DNA of 64,000 bases from Carya illinoinensis (lineage: Eukaryota > Streptophyta > Magnoliopsida > Fagales > Juglandaceae). The notes under the pieces are model-generated. The model saw only the letters and a program-made list of their open reading frames with translations, was not told the origin of the DNA and did not search any database. Positions 1 to 12,557 of the stretch are shown here, one piece after another (position 1 is the first letter of the stretch; each line of letters starts with the position of its first letter). Where the stretch lies: positions 36,010,864 through 36,074,863 of the forward strand of contig NC_056762.1 in NCBI RefSeq assembly GCF_018687715.1. The letters run 5' to 3'. The position numbers and the translations under genes were made by a program.

Positions 1-212
1 AAAATCCTTATGTATATGCTTTTCAATTTTCATTCCTTTTTTCTCCTTTCCCCCCAGGACTGTACAATGATTTAATTGTTTTCTGTTCCCTTTTTTTGGG
101 TTTGCCTTTCTAGATTATTACAAAAAATTCTCACTCTGTAATAAATGGGGAGTGTTAGAGATGGATTGGTGAAATGAGGAATGTAAAATATTTACCCCTC
201 CCCAAGATTCGA

Positions 213-362
213 CTAGAAATGCTCCTTATGGAATTCAAACTTGGTTGGACCTTTTTGATTGAATTCGTAGCAGAGTTTGTTGAGTTCTTTAGCCAGAACC
301 GGTGCCCCACAATAGAATACACCTGATCCAAAAATAAAACAAAACCACAATTATAGCATCAG

Positions 363-401
<39 letters not shown>

Positions 402-3400
402 AAATCTATTTTTTTATGGGTTCTTGGACATTTTTCTTACCAATTCTGGCAGAACAGTGCTTGGAACATAATTTGGAGAAAACTCTCTTCCAGTTAGGCC
501 TCGCAAAATGGGTTCGCACCTAATAATAGGAATCATAAACAGTTGATGAACACATTAAGATTTTCCTATGACTAATTGTCAGTTCTAGGACTATCTATGT
601 CACATCCATCAATTCTAGGACTATTTGCACTCACCACCTTTTCTGTAATGGATACTTGACTGAATTATAAAAGCATGCCTTAATATAAATAAAGAGGGCA
701 TGAATGGTGTCTGGTATGGTAAGAGCCCGAGAATGTAAAGCAACGAAGAGCATACCCTAGTGCCAGAAACAATGTCAACTCCGTTCTTGGCATGGTTGAG
801 AGCTTGCACCATGGTAATGAGAGCTGATCGGGCATCTCCTTCCTCATACACACTAGTTAAGTAGTTGTGCATGTCAATGACACCCTAAGGTTCAAATTGA
901 GATCAAATTGAGAAGTTAGAGTCGCCAGATATTTTTAACAAAATAATGCAAGTAATGCCGTATATATATATATATATGCCTTCTTACCCTTTGATCAAGT
1001 TCAGCTACTTCATTCATGACCCCTTTAAACCAATCAAACGACCCTTGCTCCCTAGTTACCCAGTAGAAGTAAGCATTTGTGGTCTTCACAGTTTTTTTCC
1101 GCTTGGGACATACTTTATTGGCCATAGAAGAGTCTGTGCTTCCAGAACTTAGGTCTGATATTCTACTGACATCTGAGATTGAATCCTGAAGAAAGGAAAC
1201 TAAAATTTTATTTGCATGATAAGATTCTCATTTATTCAATGCCTTTATAATAAGCTTATGACAATTAGAATAGATTAATGAGTATACCGTGTTTGCAGAT
1301 TTAATGTATGTCTTTAGTAGTGATATAGAAAAATAAGATAAAAAACTTACTGCCTCTTCCTCCATTTTGACTATGTTGTTAAGCAAATCTTTTAGAATGC
1401 TGATAAAAGGCGTCGCTCCAATCCCCAGACCAACAAGTAGCAGGACATCATAGTTCCGGTAATCTTGTGCTGGGGCACCATAAGGTCCATCTATTAAGAG
1501 CTTCGGCAAACTGTTATCTCCAGAGAAGAATTTTGCTTATTAAATAATGTATTACCAAGTGCTAACTAAAGGAAAGGAGACATTGGAAGTTTTAAATATA
1601 CCTCTTCTTGGTTGTTTCGTCAGCCCTGAGAAGCCCACTCTTTCCAGCCACGGGAGGCTCACAGGCTTCAGAGAATACCCTCTTAAGTTCTTGTGTCCAG
1701 TCACCTAGCTGCCGGATGTGAACACTAAGGTAGTCGTCCCCAGGAGCAGAGGTAATGGAAAATGGATGCCTGGTATACATAAATCATAGCATGTTAACAC
1801 AACAAATCAAGAGGGGTCAGACACAGAGCAGGAAGGTCTTCTTGAGTTTTGCTAATTCTCCTTCAGAAATTCGTGGTCCAAAAATAAGACTGGAGTATTC
1901 AAACCATCTAAATTTCTTTAGCTTTCTGTTTTATTCTTTTTCATTCTTGCCAAGATGCCAAAACCTTGGCACTGCTGCAGCATAAAAAAGAACTATTCTT
2001 ATAAATATATTTTATCATAGTGACGACCAGATTGAGCAATGATTCATATCCAAAGTTTTCAAATTTAACTGTTTAAGCATCCAGCAAGTCACGAAACATT
2101 AATATACGAGTAGTGGTGGTGATAAATTTCTGGAATTTTCCCCAAAATACAGTCTAAGCAATCACCGAAAGCAGTGGTGACTTACCATTCAAAAGGAGAA
2201 ACAGCAGGGCATTTGACAAACATGTATTGTCCACTCTTGTACTTAAACTGGGGTGGCTTGGACATTTGCAACGTGAGAACATTTCCAGGATAGATGGCAA
2301 CCTAAAAATTATGCAATTCAAGGAAAAAATATTATTTGAACTGAGTCAGCCTTAATTAAGTGGATAAAACACCTCAAGATTTTGCAATCCCAGTGGAGTG
2401 GAAGGCACTAGTTCCGGCTGGGTCAGCTCCAGAAGCCCTTCCACACAGTTTTCAGATCAATGCTTCAATCAAGCATATGGATGTGCAACTTAGATGTTCA
2501 GTTGAACAAATGGCAGTGGTGATTATTAACCACATTTTCTCACCTTCAGAAGACGGACAGGATAGGAGCCAGACCGAAAGAACCTCAGGGTCCTTTCTCC
2601 AGCATATAGTAAAACTGGAACAGCTAGATACATCCATGTCTGCAAGCATGAAGTCAGTATGTTAGCAAACTCTTTAAAGCAAAAGAAACACCACTATTGC
2701 TGAAGAAATAAATACCAATGGTAAACGATATCAAAAGCATACCGTCTTAAGGTGCCACTTGTGCACAAGATATACGGATTGACCATGGATGATGAGCAAG
2801 ATATAGACAATGACAAATAGGTGGTGTGAATACCAGAAGGCATTGAAACCAGTAAGCCTATTAAACGGCTTGGGCAGCTTGATATGATTCCGCCTGAACC
2901 ATCGAGTTGCAAGTGTAAATGCAATCACCATCAAGATCACCATTAGAATTCCAGTCACACCTTCTACCCCCTTAACCAAGTCAATGTAACTCGGTTTATG
3001 TGATCCAAAGTCATGCTGAAAAGTATTCGTATAATTACTCTCAGACAAGCGTACAATCTTTGGAAAATCACATGCAAGATGGTCCCCGGCATGGAGAGTG
3101 ATGCCAATTATAATGGCAGCAGCGATGGTCTGCAGTTATTTAAAATAAAATGAAAATTAACATAACTGCAGGTAGCACATGCATCAAGCATGTATTCTAG
3201 ATCAATTGCCAATTGCCATGGATAAGGTTTCCAATATTGTGAATTCAAGACCTCTATATTGTTGCAATTAACAATCCACTACTATGTGTAACGTACTTGA
3301 CTGCTTAGCCAAGCCCTTGAAGTTACAATATGATCAACGTGTCATCCTCCCAATCGATTTGAACGATACATGACAGTGCGAATCAGTAAGAACAGAAATT

Positions 3401-6400
3401 GCATAACATTTTTTTTTTTTCATGAGAAGTAAGAAAAAAGAAATTGCATTAACATTTCTTTTAACTCCAAAACTCAATTCAAACATCCTTTATAAACAAA
3501 ATCAAAAATTAACTTTCACCGAATCCAACACATAACACATCTAAAAATTTTTTATCTGAACAATTTTTCATTCCAACCACACTTTCGCAAAATTAAAAAC
3601 AAAACACATCTAATAAATATTTACCCAAACAACTTATCATTCTCCCTACCCCATTTTCAAGCGAACCCAATACAAAACATGTCCCTTTTTTTAAAGAAGT
3701 CTCAAAATAATAGAAAATTTTTCCCTTACCTAACGTGTCTTAACTTTTTAGGACCCTGGGTGCCATACGAAAGTAGCTTAATGTACATTGTCATAGTGTA
3801 ACTAAAAATCACAACATATAAAATCACAACGCTCAATATTAACATCAAAAGCAGTACTTATAATGTAGCCTTGATCCAATGCGAAATTAGATTTAAAAAA
3901 AAAAACTATTATTTCACTTTAAAAAAATTTTTGATGATATTATTTTACTTAAAATTGATGGTGTCTATTTAGTGCGAAATATGAGATATTTGCATGATTT
4001 CACTTATCAATCTAATCCTTCTTGGAAATAAAAGAACTAAAAAACCATTTTTCGAGACTTCATCATAATTGCCGTTATTGTTGTTACTAATATGATGAAA
4101 ATAAAAAGGGCCAAAGAAAATAGCACATGAGGGTATTTTGGTAAATTAGAGAACACATAACTTTAGCCCTTACCAGGAAGACTCGAGAAAGAGTATATGG
4201 AACGTGAAAGCATCTTTTATTTGTGAACTTGGAATACAAAAAACATTAACTGACTACTAAAATACACACGACTGTTACTGCATGCAGACAATGGCAGTTC
4301 AATTTTAGCTTGCATACGTAGGAAGATCTTTGAATTATTCAAGGACAACCTTGAGGACTATTAGGTGTAAAAACAAACAATATACCCGCACCCACGTTTT
4401 GGGGATCGAAAATGAATGATTTAGCGGGAAATTTTATTTTCTTAAAAAAACTCCTCGATCTACTGGGTAGCACAATTTGCTTCTTTTCCCATTTCTCGAG
4501 CCCAGAGCTAGAGAACTTGGCTAGAGAAAGTTCTAAAGAAGTCAATGGTTTGGGTTTTGACAATTTCAAACCTAATTAATTTTCTGCTTAGCATATTCTC
4601 TCTTCTCTTTCTTTTTTTGTTTGTTGACGATTCTAAGATGTGTGCGGGGTATATAATGGCTGAGATCAACCTTCCGCTGACTTTAAAGATTCTACAAGAG
4701 TCCTAAACATATAATGTAAAGATCGAACCAATAAAAAACAATGACTGGCTGGGTACGTACCTTGTGAAAATTGATATTGTCGTCGAAAGGGATAAAGTAT
4801 GCTAGCTTGGTGGACCTGAGCCAAGTAATTGTGTTTCTACACACGGGCATGAGAATGAGAGCCATGTTGAACTTAAGGGTCTCACCCGCACCCTTGGCCG
4901 TAGGGAGACAATAACCCATGACTTCGAAGGCACGTTTATTCTTGTATTGACAGAACTTCCATGTGAACAACCCAACCATGATCGTAACCCACAACATCAA
5001 AACCCAAATTCGCCTCCAATTTTCTTGCAAGTAGTATAGCAATTTTGTGCCCCACCTTTTTATTGGGCCCTTCTTCCTCAGTCCTTGTAGGTTCTGGCTC
5101 AAGGCTTGGCTTGTGTAACTAAGCGCTTGACTGTAGTTGAGGTACGTGTCCTTCTGTAACAGAAGTGTCTCCAATTGCCATAGCTGCACATCATCATCAA
5201 CCACACAATGCAACAAAGTCATCACGGGTTGAATCATGTTGGGAACACAATGATCCTGAACATGTCAGCTAATGCATGCAACTATCAATGATCGATAATG
5301 CAGCACGCGTGAGTACTTGTCTAATGGGGGAGTTCGTAAAACTGTAAGGGCATCAGAATCCAACCATATGGAATCGCTATCAGGAGCGTCACTTGAGAAT
5401 ACGCAGTTCAAAGGGTTAATGCTGAATTGTAGCAGATCACGAGACTGTCAGTCTACGAAATATCAATAATACCCCAGTTTCTGTTTCTTGATACGGACAA
5501 CTATATTTCTATTTTTTTGATGAGGAGCACTGAGCAAATTAACTTGTTTCCAAATTAAAGAAAAAGTCTATAAAGCGGTGACATGTCCATGTCTTATAAA
5601 TGGCGTATTTTACGAAAAAAGCAGCGTCACTGCAATAGTGATCGTGTAGATTAGTCGTGCCGGCAGGGGCAATAATTCAGTGATATCTTCTTTTTATTTT
5701 TTTTATTTCTTTCCGAGCGCACTACCTAAATCCTTTAGCTTTATCGAAAAATAATGATACAGCAAAGGACACAAATCTCAATCATCTTGATAATTTAACT
5801 TCCAGTTATTATTATCTTGGAAAATATAACAGGAGCAAACCAAACACGATGTCATGTAAAGCAATTATAATGAAACTTTTAACTGCCATAGAACTTTCCC
5901 CAATACTGGCTTAGTCTTTTTCTTTTTATTATTTTTTAGACGACTAATAATATGGGGCTTATTACCAAATAGTACAAGGAGAGCCACTCAAGTGTTTAAC
6001 CTTATTAACATAAAGATAAAAGTAATAGCTATTCCTCATCCAACGAATAAATATATAGGATTCCAGCCTCAACTAATAATATGGAACTATACCATCCAAA
6101 AAAAATTTAAACATATATTTTCGTAGAGTGCCATTTGTTGGATGTTTGAACTTTCCTTTCTAGATGCATGGTTGAACGACACACGGTTACTAGTCCTGAT
6201 TATTTGTCGCCTAAACATTGGTCTTGGACAAAAATGTCAAACCTAAACACTAGTCTCTTAATTAAAGACGCGTCTGAAAATAATAGTCAAAGGCCGCCCT
6301 GTTATGGATAGAGATTATAGACTCCATTAATTAACATGAAGAAACAAACTTGAAAATAAAACTACGCAACAAATAAATTCTATACTATACCGGTATAGTA

Positions 6401-8614
6401 TATGCAAAATGCTGATCCCGTGTTTGTATCACTTCTGATCTTAGTATATGCATATGAGAATACTAGGAAAATATATCATGCTAGATAGTTCCCTAAAAAT
6501 AATAATGCAACTAGCACCCATTACAAATAAGGATGTGACATAAAGTAAAGTATTCACCTCAATGTAGCCAAGTCTTTCAGGGTCTAATTCCTCCATGATA
6601 AGAGCAGCGTATTCCTCGGCTTGTTCCTTCAATCTCGATAACTTGTTCGCAGAAGCACTTAGCATGATAATCTACCCATCGCGGGGAAAAAAAATATAAT
6701 ACATTAAACCCCTCAAAGTCATCTTTCCAAAAAATGAGACATTCTCAAATGAAACAGAATGACCGAAAACCCCATCACCAACCCCCACTGAAAATGACAT
6801 AATTGCTCCCCAAGAAATTTCAACAAAATTAGAAAATTCTTGTCCACCTTGTCAAGCTCTAGAAGACCGATATTACAGTTCACTAATTGTTGGAAAATCC
6901 ATCTAAATGTGATTAATTTAGAACCATGGGAAACGTCATAGACTACGAAAGGTACTGGAGAAATTAGTTCCTTATTTATTACGTTGGAGTTGTTAGTTTT
7001 TGAATTTCTTGGATTTAGGATTACCGAATCCTGCCTAACATCCATTTTTAAAAAATTAAAAAACCAAAATGACACCCTCGAGGAGTTTCAATGTTTCATG
7101 CAGCAAAGCAATTAGAAGCCTATGCGAGACCATGAGAGCCCACTTTCGTTCCTCTATCGGTATAGGCCGTCCCAACGACTTTAATATTATTGGAATCTGA
7201 AGACAGTTGACTGATTCATGAACTCTATTTTTTAATATTATCATAATTATACTTACTTTGATTAGGAAATATTATATACAATTTAATGTCAAATATAATA
7301 TTTCCACCTCTTTACTTGAAAATTATAAAAGCAGAGGGACAGAGAGAGAAATTGTTAGGACAGAAACCTACCTCTTTAACTTCTTCTTCAGCGATTCTAC
7401 CATCTTCATTCTTGTCCACCCTGTAACATAATAGATTATCAAATTATTGTCAAATACTAGTTATTAATAATTTGATAGACGTCAAAAGACAGTTATGTCC
7501 TCTCGTCGTTCACGTACTGATCATCTTCATTACTTGGCGAATATGGATGATAAACTTTGGCATCTTCTGATGTAAGATATATGGTGCGATCTTTCATAAT
7601 AATATTTAATCTTAAAAATAAGAGTACGAAAATTAATCAAAACTATGACTAGACTATGCGCGCGTACATGTCAAAGAAGATCTGGAGCCGTGAATCAAAA
7701 CTTTGATCGGTGATTTGGGACCAGAACTCGTAAAGCTCTTCTTTGCTAATCTTATCAGCCTTGAGCCTTCGTCTCCGTCCAAGAGCATCGAACAGCTCCA
7801 GAGCAAACTCTTTCGAATCTCTCATTCCTGGAAAAACAAAATAGAAAACAGAGAGAAGTAGAAAAGTTATTGCTTTCGAAAACTAGAAAAATCTCATTCG
7901 AACTGCGTTTCGATCAGATGAGAATGAGTCTGAACCTATGCATTGCGCGAAATCTGCGCGGCAGAGAAAGCCGTCTTCGGCGAGGTTATTGAAATTTATT
8001 TCCACTTGGTTCCATGCATCGACGCCATTGGTTTTGGTGCTGATGAATCTGAGTCCACGAAGCGCTTTCTGAGCACCGGGCCGAGTCCGGTCCAGCTGAG
8101 CTCGTTCCCTTCGCAGAGCCCGAGCGGCCAAAGCCGAGGCGAAACCGCTCTCTCCTACGGAGCCGTTCTGAGTAGCCACCACCGCAGAAGCCACAAGAGG
8201 AGTACGCGACGAGTGGCTGTGGCCCCAAGAAAACCGCCTCACCAGCTCGGCTCGCAGCTCCTGAGAGAACTGCCTCGCCTTCGCCACCGCCTCCGCCTTA
8301 AGCTCTTGAGAGAACTGCCGCAGCTTCCTCGAAGAGCTCCTTCTGATCGAGGCAGACCTCGAAGCCGGAGCGGAAGCCGACACCGCTGCACCCGCAGGAG
8401 CTCGAACTCCATCATCAATATTAATAACGGTGGCGGGTTCGACGCTCCGAAGCACAATCGTATTATCATCCTGAAGATCGAGAGTGACTTCAACGAACTC
8501 TTCAGTGGAACTGTAATCGGTTCCAGCCGGAGAGGATTCAGAGCTCACAGCAGTTCTGTTGGGAACGGTATCGGAGGCCCAACGGCGTTGATGCTTAGTA
8601 TTGTTGGCCTTCAT
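213..8614 (-). CDS. RBOHF: Respiratory burst NADPH oxidase, RBOHF/RBOHA type, 14 exons
   Basis: Plasma-membrane NADPH oxidase that moves electrons from cytosolic NADPH through FAD and two haems to apoplastic O2, making superoxide; the Arabidopsis orthologue acts in ABA, defence and Casparian-strip signalling. Exons on the minus strand: 8614-7936, 7827-7668, 7420-7372, 6671-6558, 5183-4761, 3129-2743, 2639-2544, 2301-2186, 1769-1602, 1510-1351, 1185-988, 884-756, 519-441, 322-213. All introns are GT-AG and all phases join, giving 2868 nt (955 aa plus stop; Arabidopsis RBOHF is about 944). The acidic N-terminus has [20 protein letters not shown] and an [15 protein letters not shown] stretch. 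The first EF-hand loop starts near residue 282 (DKNEDGRI) and the second is near 323-334. Exons 5-7 encode the membrane ferric-reductase part with paired His in [14 protein letters not shown] motif [12 protein letters not shown] starts at 676, NADPH motifs are [10 protein letters not shown] and [13 protein letters not shown], and the C-terminus is FEFHKEHF. The close match to RBOHF rather than RBOHD or RBOHH/J is from memory of those proteins. Confidence 0.96.
363..399. repeat. 37-nt poly(A)/poly(T) tract in last RBOHF intron
   Basis: An uninterrupted run of 37 A on the plus strand is 37 T in the transcribed orientation. It lies inside the 118-bp final intron (440-323), about 40 nt before the acceptor at 323-324, so it could serve as or lengthen the polypyrimidine tract. 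Its length may vary between individuals or be an assembly artefact. Confidence 0.9.
3130..4760 (-). other. RBOHF intron 5 (1.63 kb)
   Basis: Large GT-AG intron between the exons ending NINFHK and starting TIAAAII. The DNA is AT-rich and contains T-runs and A-runs. I see no coding segment with RBOH similarity and no other recognisable gene in it. Confidence 0.85.
5184..6557 (-). other. RBOHF intron 4 (1.37 kb)
   Basis: GT-AG intron separating the second EF-hand exon (ends ERLGYIE) from the exon starting LWQLETLL. It is AT-rich, and nothing else in it is recognisable as coding or as a structured RNA. Confidence 0.85.
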
Positions 8615-8700
8615 TGCAGGTCAAATGTACAATAAACTAAGAAAAATACATATCCTCTCTGTAACTTGTAAGAGATAATATATTAATGGTGGTTGTCTAC

Positions 8701-8735
<35 letters not shown>

Positions 8736-8738
8736 GGG
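8701..8738. repeat. (GA)n microsatellite followed by a G14 run upstream of RBOHF
   Basis: A GA dinucleotide repeat (8701-8725) runs straight into 14 G (8725-8738), about 90-125 bp upstream of the RBOHF start codon. On the gene strand this is poly-C followed by (CT)n, a common composition for plant promoters and 5' leaders. Whether it is transcribed cannot be told from sequence. Confidence 0.9.
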
Positions 8739-10087
8739 TAGGGGGAGCTGGAGAAGACGCAGGGAGATGCAGTGAATTTTTAAAGGAAAGTGGAGTCGCC
8801 AAACGCGTTGGGAATCTCTGGGAAAAGACATGCCCGCGTCATACGAAAATTGGGAAAATGAGAACGAATGAAAAAATAAAATAAGTTGTCTTAAATGTAA
8901 AATATATCATTATAATTCATATACGTATTTTTTTATCATTATAAGTATTTTTATATTAAAATAATTCATGTATAAAATTATTTAAAATGTATGAAATTAA
9001 TTAATATAATTAAGGAATGTAAAATCTAAAATTAACAATAACATTTTTCTTACAAAAATCCTATCTATAATGTCACCCCAATTGAAATATCATAAAGGCG
9101 TGATAAGAAATTAAACAATTTTCTTTAATGATTAATCTGATAGAGATATAAATATATTAATCAATTCAATAATAGCATGAGCTCATGTTAAAAATAATAA
9201 AAAGGCATTTATTCGAATTAAACTTATACGATATATCGTGAAGAATTTTCTCTCAAAATGATTGTCTCCCCTAGACCTAGCCCCAGGGTGCCTCTCCCTC
9301 TGTCTTGTAGCTGTGGCTCTTTTTTCCTCCTTTACGTTTTTTGTGGCAAAACGCGGTTGGGCTGGGTTCTAATCAGATTGGGAAACAAGCATCGGGTAAC
9401 AGGGAAAAGTGAATAAGCCAGTTAAGTTTATTTTTATTTTATTTTTTTCATCGGATCCGATCCGTTGTCGAGGCTTCAAATGGTAATGGCCATTGGTTGC
9501 TATGGCAACTATTTTCGTGACTTCCCCAGCCACCATTCTTTTACTAGTTTTAAAAGTTATGTTATTTTATTAAAAGTTAGTAGTAACGTCTTTCTACCTT
9601 CTATCACTTATTTATTATTTATTTCTTATTTTTTATTTAATAATTAAAAAGTAATTAATAGTAAAATTATATTTTTTTTTTAATTTTTTCTTAATAATTA
9701 AAGATGTTAAAAAATACTTAAATTAAAATAATAATAAAAAATTCAAAAATAGTAAATAAATAATAAGAAATAGTAAGCCTATCATTATTATTTTTTTTAT
9801 ATCCTATAATTCCAAGTAGTAAGTTAATTTTTATCAAATTGAATTTATTTTTGCAAGAATATTATATTTTAAAATTTTTAATTCAAATTTAAAAAGTAAT
9901 AAAAAAAAATAACTTGATAATATAACAGTATTAAAGGAAATGTAAGGATATCACTCGTACCCGGCCCTTGCTAAATACAGGTACAAATTAGTATGTAAGT
10001 TCCATGTACGGATCTTTTTAAAAAATTGAAACTCGTTTTTAAGAAAGTGAGATTCACGTACATAAATTATAAGAGTAATGCTATGTG
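8739..10087. other. Intergenic, RBOHF promoter side
   Basis: AT-rich DNA upstream of RBOHF. A block at about 9640-9780 resembles the tandem AT-rich unit at 23331-23655. No gene is seen. Confidence 0.6.
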
Positions 10088-10228
10088 CAGTCGTGGAGTA
10101 TGTAAATACTGCACAATCGCTTTGAAAAATAATAGGATCGACGATTAAAAAGTTATTTTTTTTATGTGAGTCCCGTATTAATTCACTTTTTTTAAAGAGA
10201 TTGCGCGCCGATTGCATAACCACGACTG
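10088..10228. mobile_element. Small inverted-repeat MITE
   Basis: The ends carry CAGTCGTGG and its complement CCACGACTG at 10088 and 10220-10228, and the interior includes GTCCCGTATTAATT. The same interior phrase occurs in the larger MITE at 51748-51936, so the two are probably members of one family. Confidence 0.55.
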
Positions 10229-11722
10229 TAAATATTATTTTTCAAATTATAAAAAATCGATTTTTTTTTTTTATGCACGAAACTTACACGTATTAAATTT
10301 GTACAAACTTACACGTATTGTTTTTTTTTTTTTTTTTTTTTTTGGTTAATACTTGACCCCATCCACAACTATTTAAGCACGAACCCAACATGTCAATTGA
10401 AATTAAGAACAATACATGATTCAATGTCACACGCATAATTAATATCGCCAGTACAGATTTATTTTAATATAATACAAAAAATATATAAATTTATTAAAAC
10501 TGGCTGAAAGGACAAAACGAGAAAGTAATGTTTGGTATTGAAAATTATTTTATCTTGTTTAAGATCGTTGAAAAGTTCCAAACAAGAGTATAATAACCTG
10601 ATGATGATCATGAATCAGTCTAGCTAATTTAATTACATTGAAATTCTAATTAAGGAGATTTTGTAATTAACAATGAATTTAACAGCAGTACTTCAAAATA
10701 CACGTACGGTTAACAATACAAATAAATCCATTTTCAAGTGATTAAGTCAATTAAATAATTATAAAGAATTTTATAATTACTAAATAAAAAAGCTTTGTGT
10801 CATGTAAAAAATATTAATAATACAAATAATATTATATCCAATAACTAAGTTGAACATTAATGGATATTATATTTTATAAGCTAATTAATAAAAAGCTCAA
10901 GTATATATATATATATAACTTTTTCGACGTAATTAGCTAGGTGGCTGCATATATGCTGGAAAAGTAGTACTACATGGAATGCTTTGGTATATATAATATG
11001 GATCGAAAGAGACTTGATACCAATATTGTTAGGGGACAAGTGGTGTTCGATCCGCCGCCCGCGTGCGATCTAAATCAAGGGTTGGCCTTGATGATCATCA
11101 TCTGCATTAATCATATGAATGCCGCCACTTACGTACAGTTTTGATCAAATTAAATTGCTTAATTAGCAAATTGGCAAAGGATTATCACCAGCAAAGCTTG
11201 CTATATTTTATATATAGCTATATATATATATTATTTTGACAGCCTGATGATGATAAAACTTTCTTATTGCATGTTTAGAGTACTGGCCCGTATTGATCTT
11301 GAGAAAGCAGGTTAACCAAATCACCACAAAAGTACGTACGTACGTGGGGTAGTCGACTTTGCCTAATTTTCTTGCATGCATGGCTTGATTAAAAACGTAA
11401 CAACGTCCTAGGCCGGCTGAGTTTTGATCTGACCTCTATCGGCCTTTCTCGTGTCGGCGGGCAGAATTAAAATGAAAGAATCAAGACTGAGATCGAGTTT
11501 GGCAGCAAAAGTACGTGGCACATGATGAGTTGTAAACGTAACATTTGAATTCAATTAATATAGTCCATTTATGTAGCTATTGGAATAGTAGTACTTGGAA
11601 ATAAGGGAGGTCGGGATAGCTCCAAAATTATTTATTATTATAATAAAGAATCATTTTTTCTTGTAGCTCCAAGATGGGTGGGGACGTCTCTGAGCTTGTG
11701 TGTATATATATATGTATGCATA

Positions 11723-11769
11723 TAGCTATCTAGGTCCGGTTAATCTAGCTATCTAGGTCCGGTTAATCT
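11723..11769. repeat. 23-bp direct duplication
   Basis: The unit starting TAGCTATCTAGGTCCGG occurs twice in tandem with no visible mismatch, indicating a recent local slippage duplication. Confidence 0.85.
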
Positions 11770-12512
11770 GGCGTAATAATATAGTGCTATATGTTTTGAA
11801 ATATAATTCAAGTCCACATGAAGTGTTTCCAAAAAGTACTGATTTACGTTACTGCTGATCATTCCTAAGCATGAGGATATATATATATCATATATGCATT
11901 CTGCCCACTTGACATTAAAATTTTAGTAGGCAGGCAATTAAGTTCTATATGTGACCGCCCTTGATGATGATCTTAATGCATATAGAAATTAAGCCAGGTT
12001 AGAACGAAGAATAATAATATAATAAAATCAACCAGCCTAGTGCAAGACGTAATATATTCCTCTTCTTCTTCTTCTTTGGTTTCCAGTGGTACTAGTACAA
12101 GACGTAATATATAGATTAGGAAAACCACATGAAAAAAAATATAAACAAGCTCCAAATGATCGATGAAAATACAAAATAATTAAAGATCACAAGAATCACG
12201 TGGGATACTAAACGGGATAAATATGTGTATATACATATATATATTGCTAGATAAATAGAAATAGTATTTATATTATATATATATATATATGTCAATGTTT
12301 AAAAATATTTAGGGATGATTTAATATATTTTAATAGTCCTAGTATTTGTTTTTTCTTGAATTCAGAATACGAGTTAAATCATGTCCCTAACTTGTACCGT
12401 AAGATAATGGCAACCTCAATTCTCATGAAAAAGAAATGACCACTTGACGAACATGCATCATCAGCCACCAAATCTTCACTGACCAAGAGATCGATCAGTT
12501 TGAAAGTACTAT

Positions 12513-12518
<6 letters not shown>

Positions 12519-12555
<37 letters not shown>
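12519..12555. repeat. (AT)n microsatellite
   Basis: Uninterrupted AT dinucleotide run of about 37 bp. Similar shorter runs occur near 12278, 18356, 18500, 22110 and 22980. Confidence 0.9.

Positions 12556-12557
<2 letters not shown>

Noticed and set aside
7943..8635. A 230-codon open frame on the plus strand opposite RBOHF exon 1
   Set aside because: It is the antisense shadow of a GC-rich coding exon with strong RBOHF similarity on the other strand. It has Arg/Ser-rich composition and no recognisable domain.
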